DNA of 64,000 nt from Rhodanobacter sp. B04 (lineage in GTDB: Bacteria > Pseudomonadota > Gammaproteobacteria > Xanthomonadales > Rhodanobacteraceae): assembly GCF_002001125.1 (NCBI RefSeq), contig NZ_MUNV01000007.1, positions 62,001-126,000 of the forward strand. The letters are read 5' to 3'. The notes beneath the pieces are model-generated. The model worked only from the letters and a program-made list of their open reading frames with translations, ran no database searches and had not been told where the DNA came from. A program made the position numbers and the translations under genes. Positions 54,924 to 64,000 of this stretch are shown here, piece by piece. Position 1 is the first letter of the stretch; every line of letters starts with the position of its first letter.

Positions 54924-54962
54924 AAGCTGCGCCAGCGGCAGGGCTGGCGCAGCTTTTTTATC
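54924..54962 (+). terminator. Rho-independent terminator of the Spy/CpxP-like gene
   Basis: AAGCTGCGCCAG / CTGGCGCAGCTT, a perfect 12-bp stem with a seven-base loop, followed by TTTTTA. It begins 16 bases after the stop codon. Confidence 0.92.
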
Positions 54963-54981
54963 ATGCGGAACGGGTGAGCGA

Positions 54982-55128
54982 TCACCGATAGTGATAGTGG
55001 CCGCCAACCCAGACATGGCCGACCGCCCAGTAACCCGGCACCCAGACACGAACCGGGCGCGCCGGCACCACGACGCAGCCGCTCAGCAGGGCGGCGGAAA
55101 GCAACAGCACAGACATGAAGCGACGCAT
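54982..55128 (-). CDS. 48-residue lipoprotein with YxWGGHYH-type tail
   Basis: A short gene of 49 codons. AGGAG lies eight bases before the ATG at 55128. The product begins MRRFMSVLLLSAALLSGC, a textbook lipoprotein signal with the Cys at 18, and continues VVVPARPVRVWVPGYW then AVGHVWVGGHYHYR. The Trp/Tyr/Gly/His-rich tail (PGYW, WVGGHYHY) is like the tails of small YXWY-repeat outer-membrane proteins. The family role is unknown; surface binding or metal binding through the His residues is possible. It lies tail-to-tail with the Spy/CpxP-like gene. Confidence 0.78.
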   Translation of the reverse strand: MRRFMSVLLLSAALLSGCVVVPARPVRVWVPGYWAVGHVWVGGHYHYR

Positions 55129-55284
55129 GGGGACACTCCTCGATGGGGACGTGTCGCCAGGAACGCCGTATTCCTGTTCTTCGATGACGGTGCCAAGCGC
55201 AGTGGATGGCTGGCATTCATTTGAAGCGCATTCAGCAATTGCTGCGCGGCTTCACTTCGGCCGTGTCGCTGCGGGCCGGATGGC

Positions 55285-56655
55285 TCACCGCGCAGCCAAC
55301 GCCATGACTGCGCTGCGATAACGCGCGGCTATGCGCTCCTCGTCGTGATGCCGGAAATCACGCACGAGCCAGCGACCGCCGGCCATCACGTCGCGCACCA
55401 GCGGCGTATTGCCGGCAAACAGGAAACTGTCCAGCAATGAGCGCGCATCGCGCGCGGCCAGCAAGGGCGAGGCTTCGTCCAGCACGATCAGGTCCGCACG
55501 CGCACCCTCACGCAACTCGCCAACGAACAAACCGGAAGCCTGCGCGCCGCCATGCAGCGTGGCGCGCCACAGCGTCTCGCCGACACTGTCACCTTCGTGT
55601 CGCGCCGCGATGTTGCGATGGCGCGTGTGCAGACGCTGGCCGTATTCGAGCCAGCGCAACTCCTCCACCGGCGAGATCGAGATGTGCGAATCCGAACCGA
55701 TGCCGAGCGTGCCGCCGGCATCGAGATAGTCGGCCAGCGGGAACAAGCCGTCGCCGAGATTCGCCTCGGTGGTGGGGCACAGGCCGGCCACGGCGCCGCT
55801 GCGCGCGATCCGCGCGGTCTCCGCGTCGGTCAGATGCGTTGCATGCACCAGGCACCAGCGCGCATCGACCGCAGCATGCTCGAACAGCCACTCCACCGGT
55901 CGCGCGCCGCGCGTGGCGAGGCAATCCTGCACTTCGCCGATCTGCTCGGCGATGTGGATGTGGATCGGGCAGGCCTGCAGCATGGGATCGGCCAGCACGT
56001 CGCGCATCGCGCGCTCGGGTACCGCACGCAACGAATGCAGCGCCACACCGATGCGCACGTCGGCGCTTTCGTGCCGGCGCAACGTCTCCAGCAAGCGCAG
56101 ATAAGCATCCACCTCGTGGCCGAAGCGGCGCTGGCGCGCAGTGAGCGCACGGCCGTCGAAGCCGCCGCTGATGTACAGCACCGGCAACAGGGTCAGCGCA
56201 ATGCCCGCTTCGCGGGCGGCCTCGATCAGCGCCAGCGACATCGCCTCGGGCTGCGCATGGGGCGTGCCATCGGGTTGGTGATGCAGATAGTGGAACTCGC
56301 AGACCTGGGTGTAGCCCGCCTTCAACATCTCCACGTAGAGCTGGGCGGCGATCGCCTTGAGTGCATCCGGGCCGATCGCGGCGGCGAACGCGTACATGGT
56401 CTCGCGCCAGCTCCAGAAACTGTCGTCGGCCCTGCCCTTGCGCTCGGCCAGCCCGGCCATCGCACGCTGGAACGCATGCGAGTGCAGGTTCGGCATGCCA
56501 GGCAACACCCAGCGGCCGATCGGTTCGGCGGTACCGTGCACGTGCTCCTGCAGTCGTCCGTCCGCACCCACCGTGAACACGGCATCGGCCTGCCAGTCCC
56601 CGGCATGCCATAAATGGCCGGCCTTGAAACTGCGGATGCTGGCGATCTCGCTCAT
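55285..56655 (-). CDS. hutF: Formimidoylglutamate deiminase
   Basis: 456 residues of the amidohydrolase family. Zinc ligands HSHAF (near 59-61), H in HIHIAEQ, H in HATHLTD and D in GIGSDSHIS are present. The specific text WVLPGMPNLHSHAFQRAMAGLAE and CPTTEANLGDGLFP fits HutF, which deiminates N-formimidoyl-L-glutamate to N-formylglutamate and ammonia, the third step of the five-step Hut route. Start at 56655 follows the family N-terminus. hutU and hutI of the same pathway are elsewhere in the window. Confidence 0.93.
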   Translation of the reverse strand: MSEIASIRSFKAGHLWHAGDWQADAVFTVGADGRLQEHVHGTAEPIGRWVLPGMPNLHSHAFQRAMAGLAERKGRADDSFWSWRETMYAFAAAIGPDALKAIAAQLYVEMLKAGYTQVCEFHYLHHQPDGTPHAQPEAMSLALIEAAREAGIALTLLPVLYISGGFDGRALTARQRRFGHEVDAYLRLLETLRRHESADVRIGVALHSLRAVPERAMRDVLADPMLQACPIHIHIAEQIGEVQDCLATRGARPVEWLFEHAAVDARWCLVHATHLTDAETARIARSGAVAGLCPTTEANLGDGLFPLADYLDAGGTLGIGSDSHISISPVEELRWLEYGQRLHTRHRNIAARHEGDSVGETLWRATLHGGAQASGLFVGELREGARADLIVLDEASPLLAARDARSLLDSFLFAGNTPLVRDVMAGGRWLVRDFRHHDEERIAARYRSAVMALAAR

Positions 56656-56747
56656 GCGATGGCTCCGGTAACTGATGCCGCGCAGTGTAACCGGGTGCGG
56701 GACATCGTCTTCACGTGACCGTCGTCCGCAGCATGCATAATCGAAAC

Positions 56748-58307
56748 ATGGCCAGGAAAACCAGCGAAAACACGCCAAAGCTGCTACTGCGACAGGCGAA
56801 TCCCGCCGATGTGCCCGCACTGACCGAGCTCACGGCCCGGGTCTATACGGCGGAATGGGGCCACTCGGCGGAGATGCTGCGCTCCCAGCAGACGCACTTT
56901 CCCGAAGGCCAGTTCGTGGTCGAGTACGAAGGCAAGGTCGTGGGCTATTGCGCCACCTTCCGCACCGACGAAGCCACCGCGCTGGCACCGCATACCTGGA
57001 TGCAGATCACCGGCGGCGGCATGGGTTCGCGCCACAAGCCCGACGGCGACTGGCTGTACGGCATGGAAGTGGTGGTGCACCCGGACTATCGCGGCATGCG
57101 CATCGGCCAGCGGCTGTATGAAGCGCGCAAACGACTGTGCATCGATCTCAAGCTGCGCGGCATCGTGTTCGGCGGCCGCATCCCGGGCCTGGCCAAGAAC
57201 ATGCAGCGCTATGGCAGCGCCGAGGCATACGTGCAGGCGGTGGTGGAAGGCAAGCGACGCGATCTGACCCTGAGTTTCCAGCTCAACAACGATTTCGAGG
57301 CGATCGGGCTGCTGCGCGCCTATGTCCCGTCCGACTACGATTCGCTCGGTTATGCCGTGCACCTGGTCTGGCGCAACCCGCGCCTGCTCGACCATCCGGA
57401 CATGCCGTCGATCCCCTCGACCCAGCGCCTGCCCGATTCGGTGCGGGTGGCTTCGGTGCAGTACCAGCAGCGACGCATCAAGTCGTTCGAGGAATTCGCC
57501 ACCCAGGTCGAATACTTCACCGACATCGCCGCCGACTACAACGCCGATTTCGTCACCTTCCCCGAGCTGATCACGCTGCAGCTGCTGTCGATCGAAAACG
57601 AGGAACTGTCGCCGTTCGACACGATCCGCAAGCTCAGCCAGTACACGCCGCAGGTGAAGGAACTGTTCAGCCACCTGGCGGTGCACTACAACATCAACAT
57701 CGTCGCCGGCTCGCACCCGACCGAGCAACCGAACGGCGACATCCACAACGTCTGCTACGTGTGCCTGCGCGACGGTTCGATCCACGAGCGCGAGAAGCTG
57801 CATCCCACGCCGAGCGAGCGCAACGTGTGGAACATCACCGGCGGCGACAGCGCGGCGACGGTGCTTACCGACTGCGGGCCGATCGGCGTGATGATCTGCT
57901 ACGACTCCGAATTCCCGGAAGTCGCCCGTCACCTCACCGACCAGGGCGCGCTGATCCTGTTCGTGCCGTTCTGCACCGACGTGCGCGAGGGTTACCTGCG
58001 CGTGCGCTACTGCTCGCAGGCACGGGCGATCGAGAACCAGTGCTACGTGGTGCTGTCCGGCAACGTCGGCAACCTGCCCGGCGTCAACAATTTCGACATC
58101 CAGTACGGCCAGAGCTGCATCCTCACCCCCAGCGACTTCCCGTTCGCGCGCGACGGCATCGCCGCCGATTCGACGCCGAACATCGAGACCGTGCTGTTCG
58201 CCGACCTGCGTCTGGAAAGCCTGGCCCGCGCGCGCAATGCCGGCGCGGTGCAGAACCTGAAGGATCGCCGCTTCGACCTGTACGAGACGCGCTGGCGGCC
58301 GCGTTAG
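56748..58307 (+). CDS. GNAT acetyltransferase fused to a nitrilase-family amidase
   Basis: 519 residues. Residues about 10-215 are a GNAT domain (LLLRQANPADVPALTELTARVYT, VVVHPDYRGMRIGQRLYEARKRL), and from about 230 there is a carbon-nitrogen hydrolase with its triad: E in FVTFPELITLQ, K in REKLHPTPSE and C in GVMICYDSEFPE. This two-domain protein type is widespread in bacteria, known from genome annotations as a bifunctional GNAT/carbon-nitrogen hydrolase, and has no settled role. Cytoplasmic. Start at 56748. Stand-alone; the next gene starts 49 bases on in the same direction. Confidence 0.92.
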   Translation: MARKTSENTPKLLLRQANPADVPALTELTARVYTAEWGHSAEMLRSQQTHFPEGQFVVEYEGKVVGYCATFRTDEATALAPHTWMQITGGGMGSRHKPDGDWLYGMEVVVHPDYRGMRIGQRLYEARKRLCIDLKLRGIVFGGRIPGLAKNMQRYGSAEAYVQAVVEGKRRDLTLSFQLNNDFEAIGLLRAYVPSDYDSLGYAVHLVWRNPRLLDHPDMPSIPSTQRLPDSVRVASVQYQQRRIKSFEEFATQVEYFTDIAADYNADFVTFPELITLQLLSIENEELSPFDTIRKLSQYTPQVKELFSHLAVHYNINIVAGSHPTEQPNGDIHNVCYVCLRDGSIHEREKLHPTPSERNVWNITGGDSAATVLTDCGPIGVMICYDSEFPEVARHLTDQGALILFVPFCTDVREGYLRVRYCSQARAIENQCYVVLSGNVGNLPGVNNFDIQYGQSCILTPSDFPFARDGIAADSTPNIETVLFADLRLESLARARNAGAVQNLKDRRFDLYETRWRPR

Positions 58308-58356
58308 TCGACCCGTTGCCTGCCGATCGCGACGCAGGGTCTGCGATAATGGGCGA

Positions 58357-59832
58357 ATGACAGAACCAACCCAGCCCGCTTCGCCTTCTTCGAATCCGCG
58401 CCTGCAGGCCCTGCTCGGCCACGAGTTCTTTGCGCCCCACCAGTGGAAACGGCGCCTTGCGCTGTGGATCGGCGCGGTCGTGGTGGCGCTTGCAGCGATC
58501 CTGTTTGCCAAGGCCAGCGACTGGTCCTACCACCTGTTTCAGCGAATGCTGAGCTACGGCGCATGGATCCCGCTGATCGTCACGCCGATCGTGTTCGGCC
58601 TGCTCGCCTGGGTCACCGAGGGGCGCCTGCGCGCCACCCGCGGCAGCGGCATCCCCCAGGTGATCGGCACCTTGCATATCGAGGACGAAGGCTTCCGGGC
58701 CCGCATGCTGGCGCTGCCGATCGCGGTCGGCAAGATGGTGCTGACCCTGATCGCGCTGGCTGTCGGTGCCTCGATCGGGCGCGAGGGGCCGACCGTGCAT
58801 GTCGGCGCCGGCCTGTTCTACTCGCTGGGCCGCCGCTTTGGCTTCACCGATCCCAAGGCGGCGTCGCGCTTCATCCTTGCCGGCGGCGCCTGCGGCATCG
58901 CCGCCGCTTTCAACACTCCGCTGGCCGGCGTGGTGTTCGCGATCGAGGAGCTGGCCGGCACGTTCGAGCATCGCTTCAGCGGCCTGCTGCTGACGGCGGT
59001 GATCGTCGGCGGCGTGGTGTCGCTCGGCATCATGGGCAATTACTCCTACTTCGGCCAGGTGCAGGCCAGCCTGCCGCTGGGCCATGCATGGCTGGCCGTG
59101 CTGCTCACCGGCATCATCTGCGGCTTGCTGGGCGGCCTGTTCGCGCGGCTGATCCTGCTCAGCCGGCACGGGCCGCTGGCCTATATCGGCCGTCTGCGCT
59201 CGCATGCGCCGGTACTGTTCGCCGGCGGCTGCGGCTTGGCACTGGCGCTGATCGGGCTGTTCTCGCACAACAATGTCTATGGCACCGGCTACGACCAGGC
59301 ACGCGCCTTCGTGCAGGAAGCCGCCGTCACGCCGGGGCAGACCTTCGGCATCGCCAAACTGCTTGCGAATGTCTTTTCCTACTGGGCTGGCATTCCTGGC
59401 GGCATCTTTTCGCCCGCACTCGCGGTAGGCGCCGGGCTTGGCCACAACATCGCGTATTTCCTGCCCAGTGTGCCGGCCGGCACGGTGGTGCTGCTGGGCA
59501 TGAGCGCCTACCTCTCCGGGGTCACCGGCGCGCCGCTGACTTCGGCGGTGATCGCGATGGAACTGACCGACAACCAGGACATGGTGATCCCGATCATGGC
59601 CGCCTGCCTGCTGGCACGTGCGGCCGCCTCGCTGTTCTGTCCGACGCCGGTCTACAAGGATTTCGCCGAACGCATGGTGCAGGACTTTGAACACCAGCAG
59701 GCAGCCCATGCGGAAAGCGCGGAAAAGGCCCGGCTGGAAGCCGATGCGTTACAGCACGTCGGCAATACGAGCGCCTTCGCCGAGACGGCTGCGCCAGTGG
59801 ACGATGCCCCCACCGAGGCACCGGAAGCATGA
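58357..59832 (+). CDS. ClC-family chloride channel/transporter
   Basis: 491 residues with the many-helix ClC layout. The three anion-filter motifs are GSGIPQ (about 97), GREGPTVH (about 141) with the gating Glu as in exchangers, and [12 protein letters not shown] (about 347). The conserved Tyr of the filter region is near the C-terminus. It exchanges chloride for protons at the inner membrane. The C-terminal tail is Ala/Glu-rich and lacks CBS domains. Its stop overlaps the hutI start as ATGA, which couples a ClC gene to histidine breakdown. Confidence 0.92.
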   Translation: MTEPTQPASPSSNPRLQALLGHEFFAPHQWKRRLALWIGAVVVALAAILFAKASDWSYHLFQRMLSYGAWIPLIVTPIVFGLLAWVTEGRLRATRGSGIPQVIGTLHIEDEGFRARMLALPIAVGKMVLTLIALAVGASIGREGPTVHVGAGLFYSLGRRFGFTDPKAASRFILAGGACGIAAAFNTPLAGVVFAIEELAGTFEHRFSGLLLTAVIVGGVVSLGIMGNYSYFGQVQASLPLGHAWLAVLLTGIICGLLGGLFARLILLSRHGPLAYIGRLRSHAPVLFAGGCGLALALIGLFSHNNVYGTGYDQARAFVQEAAVTPGQTFGIAKLLANVFSYWAGIPGGIFSPALAVGAGLGHNIAYFLPSVPAGTVVLLGMSAYLSGVTGAPLTSAVIAMELTDNQDMVIPIMAACLLARAAASLFCPTPVYKDFAERMVQDFEHQQAAHAESAEKARLEADALQHVGNTSAFAETAAPVDDAPTEAPEA

Positions 59833-61058
59833 GCGAGCCACGCTGGGATCGACTGCTGTTGAATGCCACGCTGGCCACGTTTGTCGGCGACACGCCCTGT
59901 GGCTTGGTCGAACGTGGCGCCATCGCGCTGCATCACGGCCGCATCGCCTGGGTCGGCCGCATGGATGAATTGCCGGATGCCCCGGGCACGCTGGCAGCCG
60001 CCGTGGAGTCGCTCGATGGCGCACTGGTCACACCGGGGCTGATCGACTGCCATACCCATCTGGTGTTCGGCGGCGATCGTGCGCAGGAGTTCGACCTGCG
60101 CCTGAACGGTGCCAGCTACGAGGAGATTGCGCGCGCCGGCGGCGGCATCGTCTCCACCGTCAACGCCACCCGCGCCGCCAGCGAGGAGCAGCTGTTCGCG
60201 CAATCGCTGCCGCGTGCGCAGGCCCTGCTCGCCGACGGCGTGAGCACACTGGAGATCAAGTCCGGCTACGGCCTCGAGCTGGACAGCGAGCGCCGCATGC
60301 TGCGGGTGGCGCGGCGCATCGGCCGCGAACTGGGCATCAGCGTGCGCACCAGTTTCCTGGGCCTGCATGCGCTGCCACCGGAGTACACGGATCGACGCGA
60401 CGACTATGTGGCCCTGGCCTGCGACGAACTGCTGCCGGCTCTCGCTGCCGAAGGCCTGCTCGATGCCGTCGATGCATTCTGCGAAAACATCGGCTTCACC
60501 CGCGGGGAAACCCATCGGGTCTTCGAGCGTGCGCAGCAGCTGGGCCTGCCGGTGAAACTGCATGCCGAACAACTTTCCGATCAGGACGGCGCCGCGCTGG
60601 TCGCCGAGTTCGGCGGCCTCTCCGCGGATCATCTGGAATACCTGAGCGAACCGGGCATCAAGGCGATGGCTGCCGCCGGCACCGTTGCCGTGTTGTTGCC
60701 CGGTGCGTTCTACGCGCTGCGCGAAACGAAATTGCCGCCGATTGCGCTGCTGCGCGAGCACGGTGTGGCGATCGCGATCGCCACCGACTGCAACCCCGGC
60801 ACCTCGCCGCTGCTGTCGCTGCGGATGGCTGCAGGCATGGCCTGCACGCTGTTCCGGCTGACGCCGGAGGAAGCATTGCGTGGCGTCACCGTGAACGCGG
60901 CACGTGCGCTGGGCTTGCACGATCGCGGCACGCTTGCCGCCGGCCAGCGTGCCGATCTGGCGGTATGGAAGGTGAAGCGACCCGCCGAGCTGTGTTACTG
61001 GATTGGCGGCTCGCTGGTGCGCGAAGTCTATGTGGGCGGCGAATCAGTAACGGTTTGA
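59829..61058 (+). CDS. hutI: Imidazolonepropionase
   Basis: 409 residues, full length. It opens the imidazolone ring to give N-formimidoyl-L-glutamate, the fourth enzyme name but third chemical step after HutH and HutU. Metal ligands lie in [14 protein letters not shown], in [13 protein letters not shown] and in [10 protein letters not shown]; substrate-contact text is [15 protein letters not shown]. Start overlaps the ClC stop (ATGA). Its 3' end overlaps lpxK tail-to-tail by 15 bases. With hutU and hutF it forms most of the pathway, on three separate loci. Confidence 0.96.
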   Translation: MSEPRWDRLLLNATLATFVGDTPCGLVERGAIALHHGRIAWVGRMDELPDAPGTLAAAVESLDGALVTPGLIDCHTHLVFGGDRAQEFDLRLNGASYEEIARAGGGIVSTVNATRAASEEQLFAQSLPRAQALLADGVSTLEIKSGYGLELDSERRMLRVARRIGRELGISVRTSFLGLHALPPEYTDRRDDYVALACDELLPALAAEGLLDAVDAFCENIGFTRGETHRVFERAQQLGLPVKLHAEQLSDQDGAALVAEFGGLSADHLEYLSEPGIKAMAAAGTVAVLLPGAFYALRETKLPPIALLREHGVAIAIATDCNPGTSPLLSLRMAAGMACTLFRLTPEEALRGVTVNAARALGLHDRGTLAAGQRADLAVWKVKRPAELCYWIGGSLVREVYVGGESVTV

Positions 61059-62027
61059 CGCCTCGATGCGCTGGACCAGCGCGTCGACAAATGCCGACGG
61101 CAATTCAGCGCGCACCGGCACCCGCCACCAGTGCGGCTGTGCGAAGCGCAGGCATTTCACCGCATCCTTGTCGGTCATCAATACCGGCAGGTCATCGGCA
61201 AAGGCCAGATCGGACTGTGCGAACTGGTGGTGATCTGCGAACGCATGTTCGACGACCTCGATGCCCAGCGCACGGAGACTGTCGAAAAATCGCCGTGGGT
61301 TGCCGATCGCCGCCACCGCATGCACCCGCCCACCGCTGAAACTGGCCAGGGGTTGTCGCCGACCGTCGCACAGCGCCAGGACATCGCCAGCGCGCAGCTG
61401 CATAGGATATTCGCCCGCCTCGGCGACGACGCCATTGCAGACGCACAGGTCTACCCGCTGCAGCCTGCTCATCGGTTCGCGCAATGGGCCGGCTGGCAAC
61501 AGCCTGCGATTGCCGAAGCGGCGCACACCGTCGATCACGCAGATCTCCACGTCGCGCGCCAGCCGGTAGTGCTGCAGCCCGTCGTCGGCCACCAGCACAT
61601 TGCATCCCGCGTCGAGCAGCAACCGGGCGGCCGCAGGACGATCCCGCCCCACCGCCACCGGCACGCCACTCGCATGGATCAGGCAGGGTTCGTCACCGAC
61701 TTCTGCCGGATCGGGTGCGTCGCCGAGCAGCAACGGCCCGCGCCGGCTGCCGCCGTAGCCCCGGCTGGCTACACCGGGGCGGAAGCCCCGGGCGCGCAAA
61801 GCTTCGACCACTGCGATGGTCAACGGTGTCTTGCCGGTGCCGCCCACGCTGAGGTTGCCGATCACCACGACCGGAACCGGCAGGCGCACACTGCGCAGCA
61901 CGCCGGATCGATACAGCCGGCCGCGCAGGCGAGTCAGGCCGGCATAGAGCAGCATCAACGGCCATGTCCACCACGGCGCACGGCCACCGTCGTACCAGGC
62001 TGATTCGAGCGTATCGATCAGCGCCAT
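61044..62027 (-). CDS. lpxK: Tetraacyldisaccharide 4'-kinase
   Basis: 327 residues. Walker [17 protein letters not shown], then [25 protein letters not shown] and the Mg-binding [14 protein letters not shown], all LpxK features. It phosphorylates lipid A precursor on the inner-membrane cytoplasmic side. An N-terminal amphipathic/membrane helix ([18 protein letters not shown]) anchors it. Nine bases separate it from msbA, the usual exbD-msbA-lpxK order of this order of bacteria. Confidence 0.96.
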   Translation of the reverse strand: MALIDTLESAWYDGGRAPWWTWPLMLLYAGLTRLRGRLYRSGVLRSVRLPVPVVVIGNLSVGGTGKTPLTIAVVEALRARGFRPGVASRGYGGSRRGPLLLGDAPDPAEVGDEPCLIHASGVPVAVGRDRPAAARLLLDAGCNVLVADDGLQHYRLARDVEICVIDGVRRFGNRRLLPAGPLREPMSRLQRVDLCVCNGVVAEAGEYPMQLRAGDVLALCDGRRQPLASFSGGRVHAVAAIGNPRRFFDSLRALGIEVVEHAFADHHQFAQSDLAFADDLPVLMTDKDAVKCLRFAQPHWWRVPVRAELPSAFVDALVQRIEASNRY

Positions 62028-62036
62028 CGGTGCCCC

Positions 62037-63821
62037 TCAGTCGCCCGCCTGTTGATCGGCGTGATCGTGGAACTGCATCCGGTGCAACGCGGCGTACTGC
62101 CCGCCGAGCGCCAACAGCTCGGCATGCGTGCCGCGCTCGATGATGCGGCCCTGATCCATCACCGCGATCTGCTCGGCGCCCTCGACGGTGGACAGGCGAT
62201 GCGCGATCACCAGCGTGGTACGGTCCTTCATCAGGCGCTGCAGCGCCTGCTGGATCAGCCGCTCCGATTCGGTATCGAGCGCGCTGGTGGCTTCGTCCAG
62301 CACCAGGATCGGCGCGTTCTTGAGGATCGCGCGGGCGATCGCGAGGCGCTGGCGCTGGCCGCCGGAGAGCGTGTTGCCGCTCTGGCCGATCTGGGTGTGG
62401 ATGCCCTTGGGCAGGCGCTCGATGAATTCCATCGCATTGGCAGCTTCAGCGGCCGCGATGATGTCCGCTTCGCTCGCCCCAGCCAGTTCGCCATACGCGA
62501 TGTTGTTGGCCACCGTGTCATCGAACAGCACCACGTTCTGTCCGACCCAGGCGATCTGCCGGCGCAGCGAGGCCAGCGTGTATTCCTGGTAGTCGTGGCC
62601 GTCGAGCACGATGCGGCCGGCACTGAGCTCATTGAAGCGCGGCAACAGGCTGACCAGGCTGCTCTTGCCGCTGCCGGAACGCCCCACCAGCGCGGTCACC
62701 GTACCTGGCGCGCATTGCAGGTCGACACCGCGCAGGGCTTCGAACCCTTCGCGTGGATAAACCATCCGCACATCCTCGAAGCGCAGGTCGCCGCGGGTGC
62801 GTGCCAGCTCGAGCTTGCCATCATCGGTTTCCGGCGGCAGGTCGATGACTTCGAAAAGGTCTTCGGCAGCGGACAGGCCACGCTGGATATTCGCCTGCAC
62901 CGTGGCCAGCCGCTTCAGCGACGGCAGCATGGTGCCCATCGCGATCAGGACGGCAAAGAATTTGCCGGGCGACATCTGGTACAGCACGTCCGGCCGGGTC
63001 CCCAGGAAGACCAGGGCGGCCATGGCGGAGGCCGCTATCAGCTGGACCGTGGAACTGGAGGCGGCGTTGGTCGCCGAAATCTTCAGATTGAGCGAGCGCG
63101 TACGTTCGGTGATCGCATCGAAACGCGTGGCCTCGTGTTGCTGGCCGCCGTAGATGCGCACTTCGCGGTGTGCGCCGACGGATTCCTCGACCGTGCCGGT
63201 GACCGATCCCATGGTGCCCTGGATCCGGCGGCTGATCAGCCGGTAGCGCCTGCTCACGACGGTGGCCACGAAGGCGATCGCCGGCACCATGATCAGCAGC
63301 GACATGGTGAGATAGGCGCTGTTGTACAGCATCACCATCAGCATGTAGATGACGGTGAGGCCATCGGTGACGGAAACCTTCAGCGCATCGGTGGCAGCCG
63401 ATGCCACCTGCTCGCTGGTGTAGGTGATGCGTGAAATCTGCTGGCCCGACGACTCACCGCCGAAGAACGACGCCGGCAACCTCAAATAGGCCGCAAAGAC
63501 GTCATGCCGCATCTTCTGCACGACATGGCGGCCGATGTACGAGATGCCGTAATCGCTGACGAAGGTGCCGCAGGAACGCACCAGAAAGATGCCGATGATC
63601 CATATCGGCATCCAGAAGATCAGATACGGGTCCTTTCTCACGAACAGGCCGTCGATCATGGTCTTCAGCAGGTTCGTGAACAGCGCCAGGCCGCCGCCGT
63701 CGGCCGCCATGCCGACCATCGCGACCAGGCCGATCGGCCAGTAGCGTGCGGAATAACCGAGCAGGCGCTTGTACACGCGCCAGCTTTCCGCACCCCACAT
63801 GCGGGCCTTCGGTTTGCTCAC
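62037..63821 (-). CDS. msbA: Lipid A export ABC transporter MsbA
   Basis: 594 residues, a half-transporter. Six transmembrane helices in the first 320 residues, then the ATPase: Walker A VGRSGSGKSS, Q-loop IAWVGQNVVLFDD, signature LSGGQRQR, Walker B ILVLDEATSALD and the H-loop IAHRLSTV. It flips lipid A-core across the inner membrane. The start is GTG at 63821, overlapping the exbD stop as GTGA, so translation is coupled. Confidence 0.95.
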   Translation of the reverse strand: MSKPKARMWGAESWRVYKRLLGYSARYWPIGLVAMVGMAADGGGLALFTNLLKTMIDGLFVRKDPYLIFWMPIWIIGIFLVRSCGTFVSDYGISYIGRHVVQKMRHDVFAAYLRLPASFFGGESSGQQISRITYTSEQVASAATDALKVSVTDGLTVIYMLMVMLYNSAYLTMSLLIMVPAIAFVATVVSRRYRLISRRIQGTMGSVTGTVEESVGAHREVRIYGGQQHEATRFDAITERTRSLNLKISATNAASSSTVQLIAASAMAALVFLGTRPDVLYQMSPGKFFAVLIAMGTMLPSLKRLATVQANIQRGLSAAEDLFEVIDLPPETDDGKLELARTRGDLRFEDVRMVYPREGFEALRGVDLQCAPGTVTALVGRSGSGKSSLVSLLPRFNELSAGRIVLDGHDYQEYTLASLRRQIAWVGQNVVLFDDTVANNIAYGELAGASEADIIAAAEAANAMEFIERLPKGIHTQIGQSGNTLSGGQRQRLAIARAILKNAPILVLDEATSALDTESERLIQQALQRLMKDRTTLVIAHRLSTVEGAEQIAVMDQGRIIERGTHAELLALGGQYAALHRMQFHDHADQQAGD

Positions 63822-64000
63822 TGCCCCGCGCCCGGCTTGCTCGGCGTGGTGGCGATCGACAGCCTGGTGAAGCCGAGCTGGCCCAGTGCGTCCATTGCGG
63901 TCACCACGTCCTGGTTCGGCGTCATCGCGTCGGCACGGATCGTCACCGGCCGGTCGTGGTCGGTACCGGCATTGCGCGCGATGGCCTGCTTGAGCGGCTC
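63818..64000 (-). CDS. exbD: ExbD-family biopolymer transport protein, C-terminal part
   Basis: Only the last 60 codons are inside the window; the start lies beyond base 64000. They read EPLKQAIARN, RPVTIRADAMTPNQDVVTAMDALGQLG and FTRLSIATTP, the periplasmic C-terminal domain of ExbD/TolR proteins. With ExbB it uses proton motive force to energise TonB-type transport. In this bacterial group exbB-exbD sits before msbA and lpxK, as seen here. Confidence 0.92.
   Translation of the reverse strand, partial: EPLKQAIARNAGTDHDRPVTIRADAMTPNQDVVTAMDALGQLGFTRLSIATTPSKPGAGQ

Overview
The window is GC-rich chromosomal DNA of a gammaproteobacterium, most likely of the Lysobacterales (Xanthomonadales), family Rhodanobacteraceae (Rhodanobacter, Dyella or Luteibacter type). 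The support is the XAC0095-like genes, DUF4034 lipoproteins, the exbD-msbA-lpxK lipid A cluster, scattered histidine-utilisation genes and the best-matching protein types. Genus is not resolved. No rRNA, tRNA, CRISPR array or intact transposase was seen.

Left third (1-25.6 kb) is accessory in character. It holds a PdxI/YdbC-type aldo/keto reductase with a divergent LysR gene, a secreted unknown protein, a reductase with a divergent LysR gene, a palindromic intergenic repeat, a VOC gene broken by one nonsense codon, GNAT and ketopantoate reductase genes, then a graveyard (toxin-antitoxin relic, urocanase 3' relic). Next come an XAC0095-like gene opposite an XRE regulator with a palindromic operator, a truncated hydrolase, a secreted unknown, a Tat-exported hydrolase, an N-truncated SRPBCC gene and a low-GC gene for a caspase-fold-like protein. 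Two DUF4034 lipoprotein genes follow, the second carrying a TonB-like C-terminal domain. The second and an aldo/keto reductase gene lie between direct copies of a palindromic repeat. A second XAC0095-like gene is preceded by a candidate C4-like antisense RNA, and then a type I restriction locus appears as one in-frame HsdR-HsdM fusion beside a DUF3892 gene.

Middle (25.7-46.3 kb): urocanate hydratase (hutU), a histidine kinase and divergent receiver protein, a third DUF4034 protein, an S41 peptidase, a SnoaL-like protein, DNA alkylation repair (Ada-N/AraC/AlkA fusion overlapping ogt), a TetR gene whose palindrome covers its own start codon followed by an Lnt-like acyltransferase gene, a nucleotide pyrophosphatase lipoprotein, an MFS exporter coupled to a VOC gene, and the sulfate transporter operon sbp-cysT-cysW-cysA.

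Right (46.5-64 kb): a porin with repeated upstream elements, a large secreted glycoside-hydrolase-like protein, a DMT-type exporter, a CpxA/CpxR-type pair divergent from a Spy/CpxP-like gene with a consensus CpxR box between them, a 48-residue lipoprotein, hutF, a GNAT-nitrilase fusion, a ClC transporter coupled to hutI, and exbD-msbA-lpxK. hutU, hutF and hutI together supply steps of histidine breakdown through formimidoylglutamate deiminase; hutH is not in the window.
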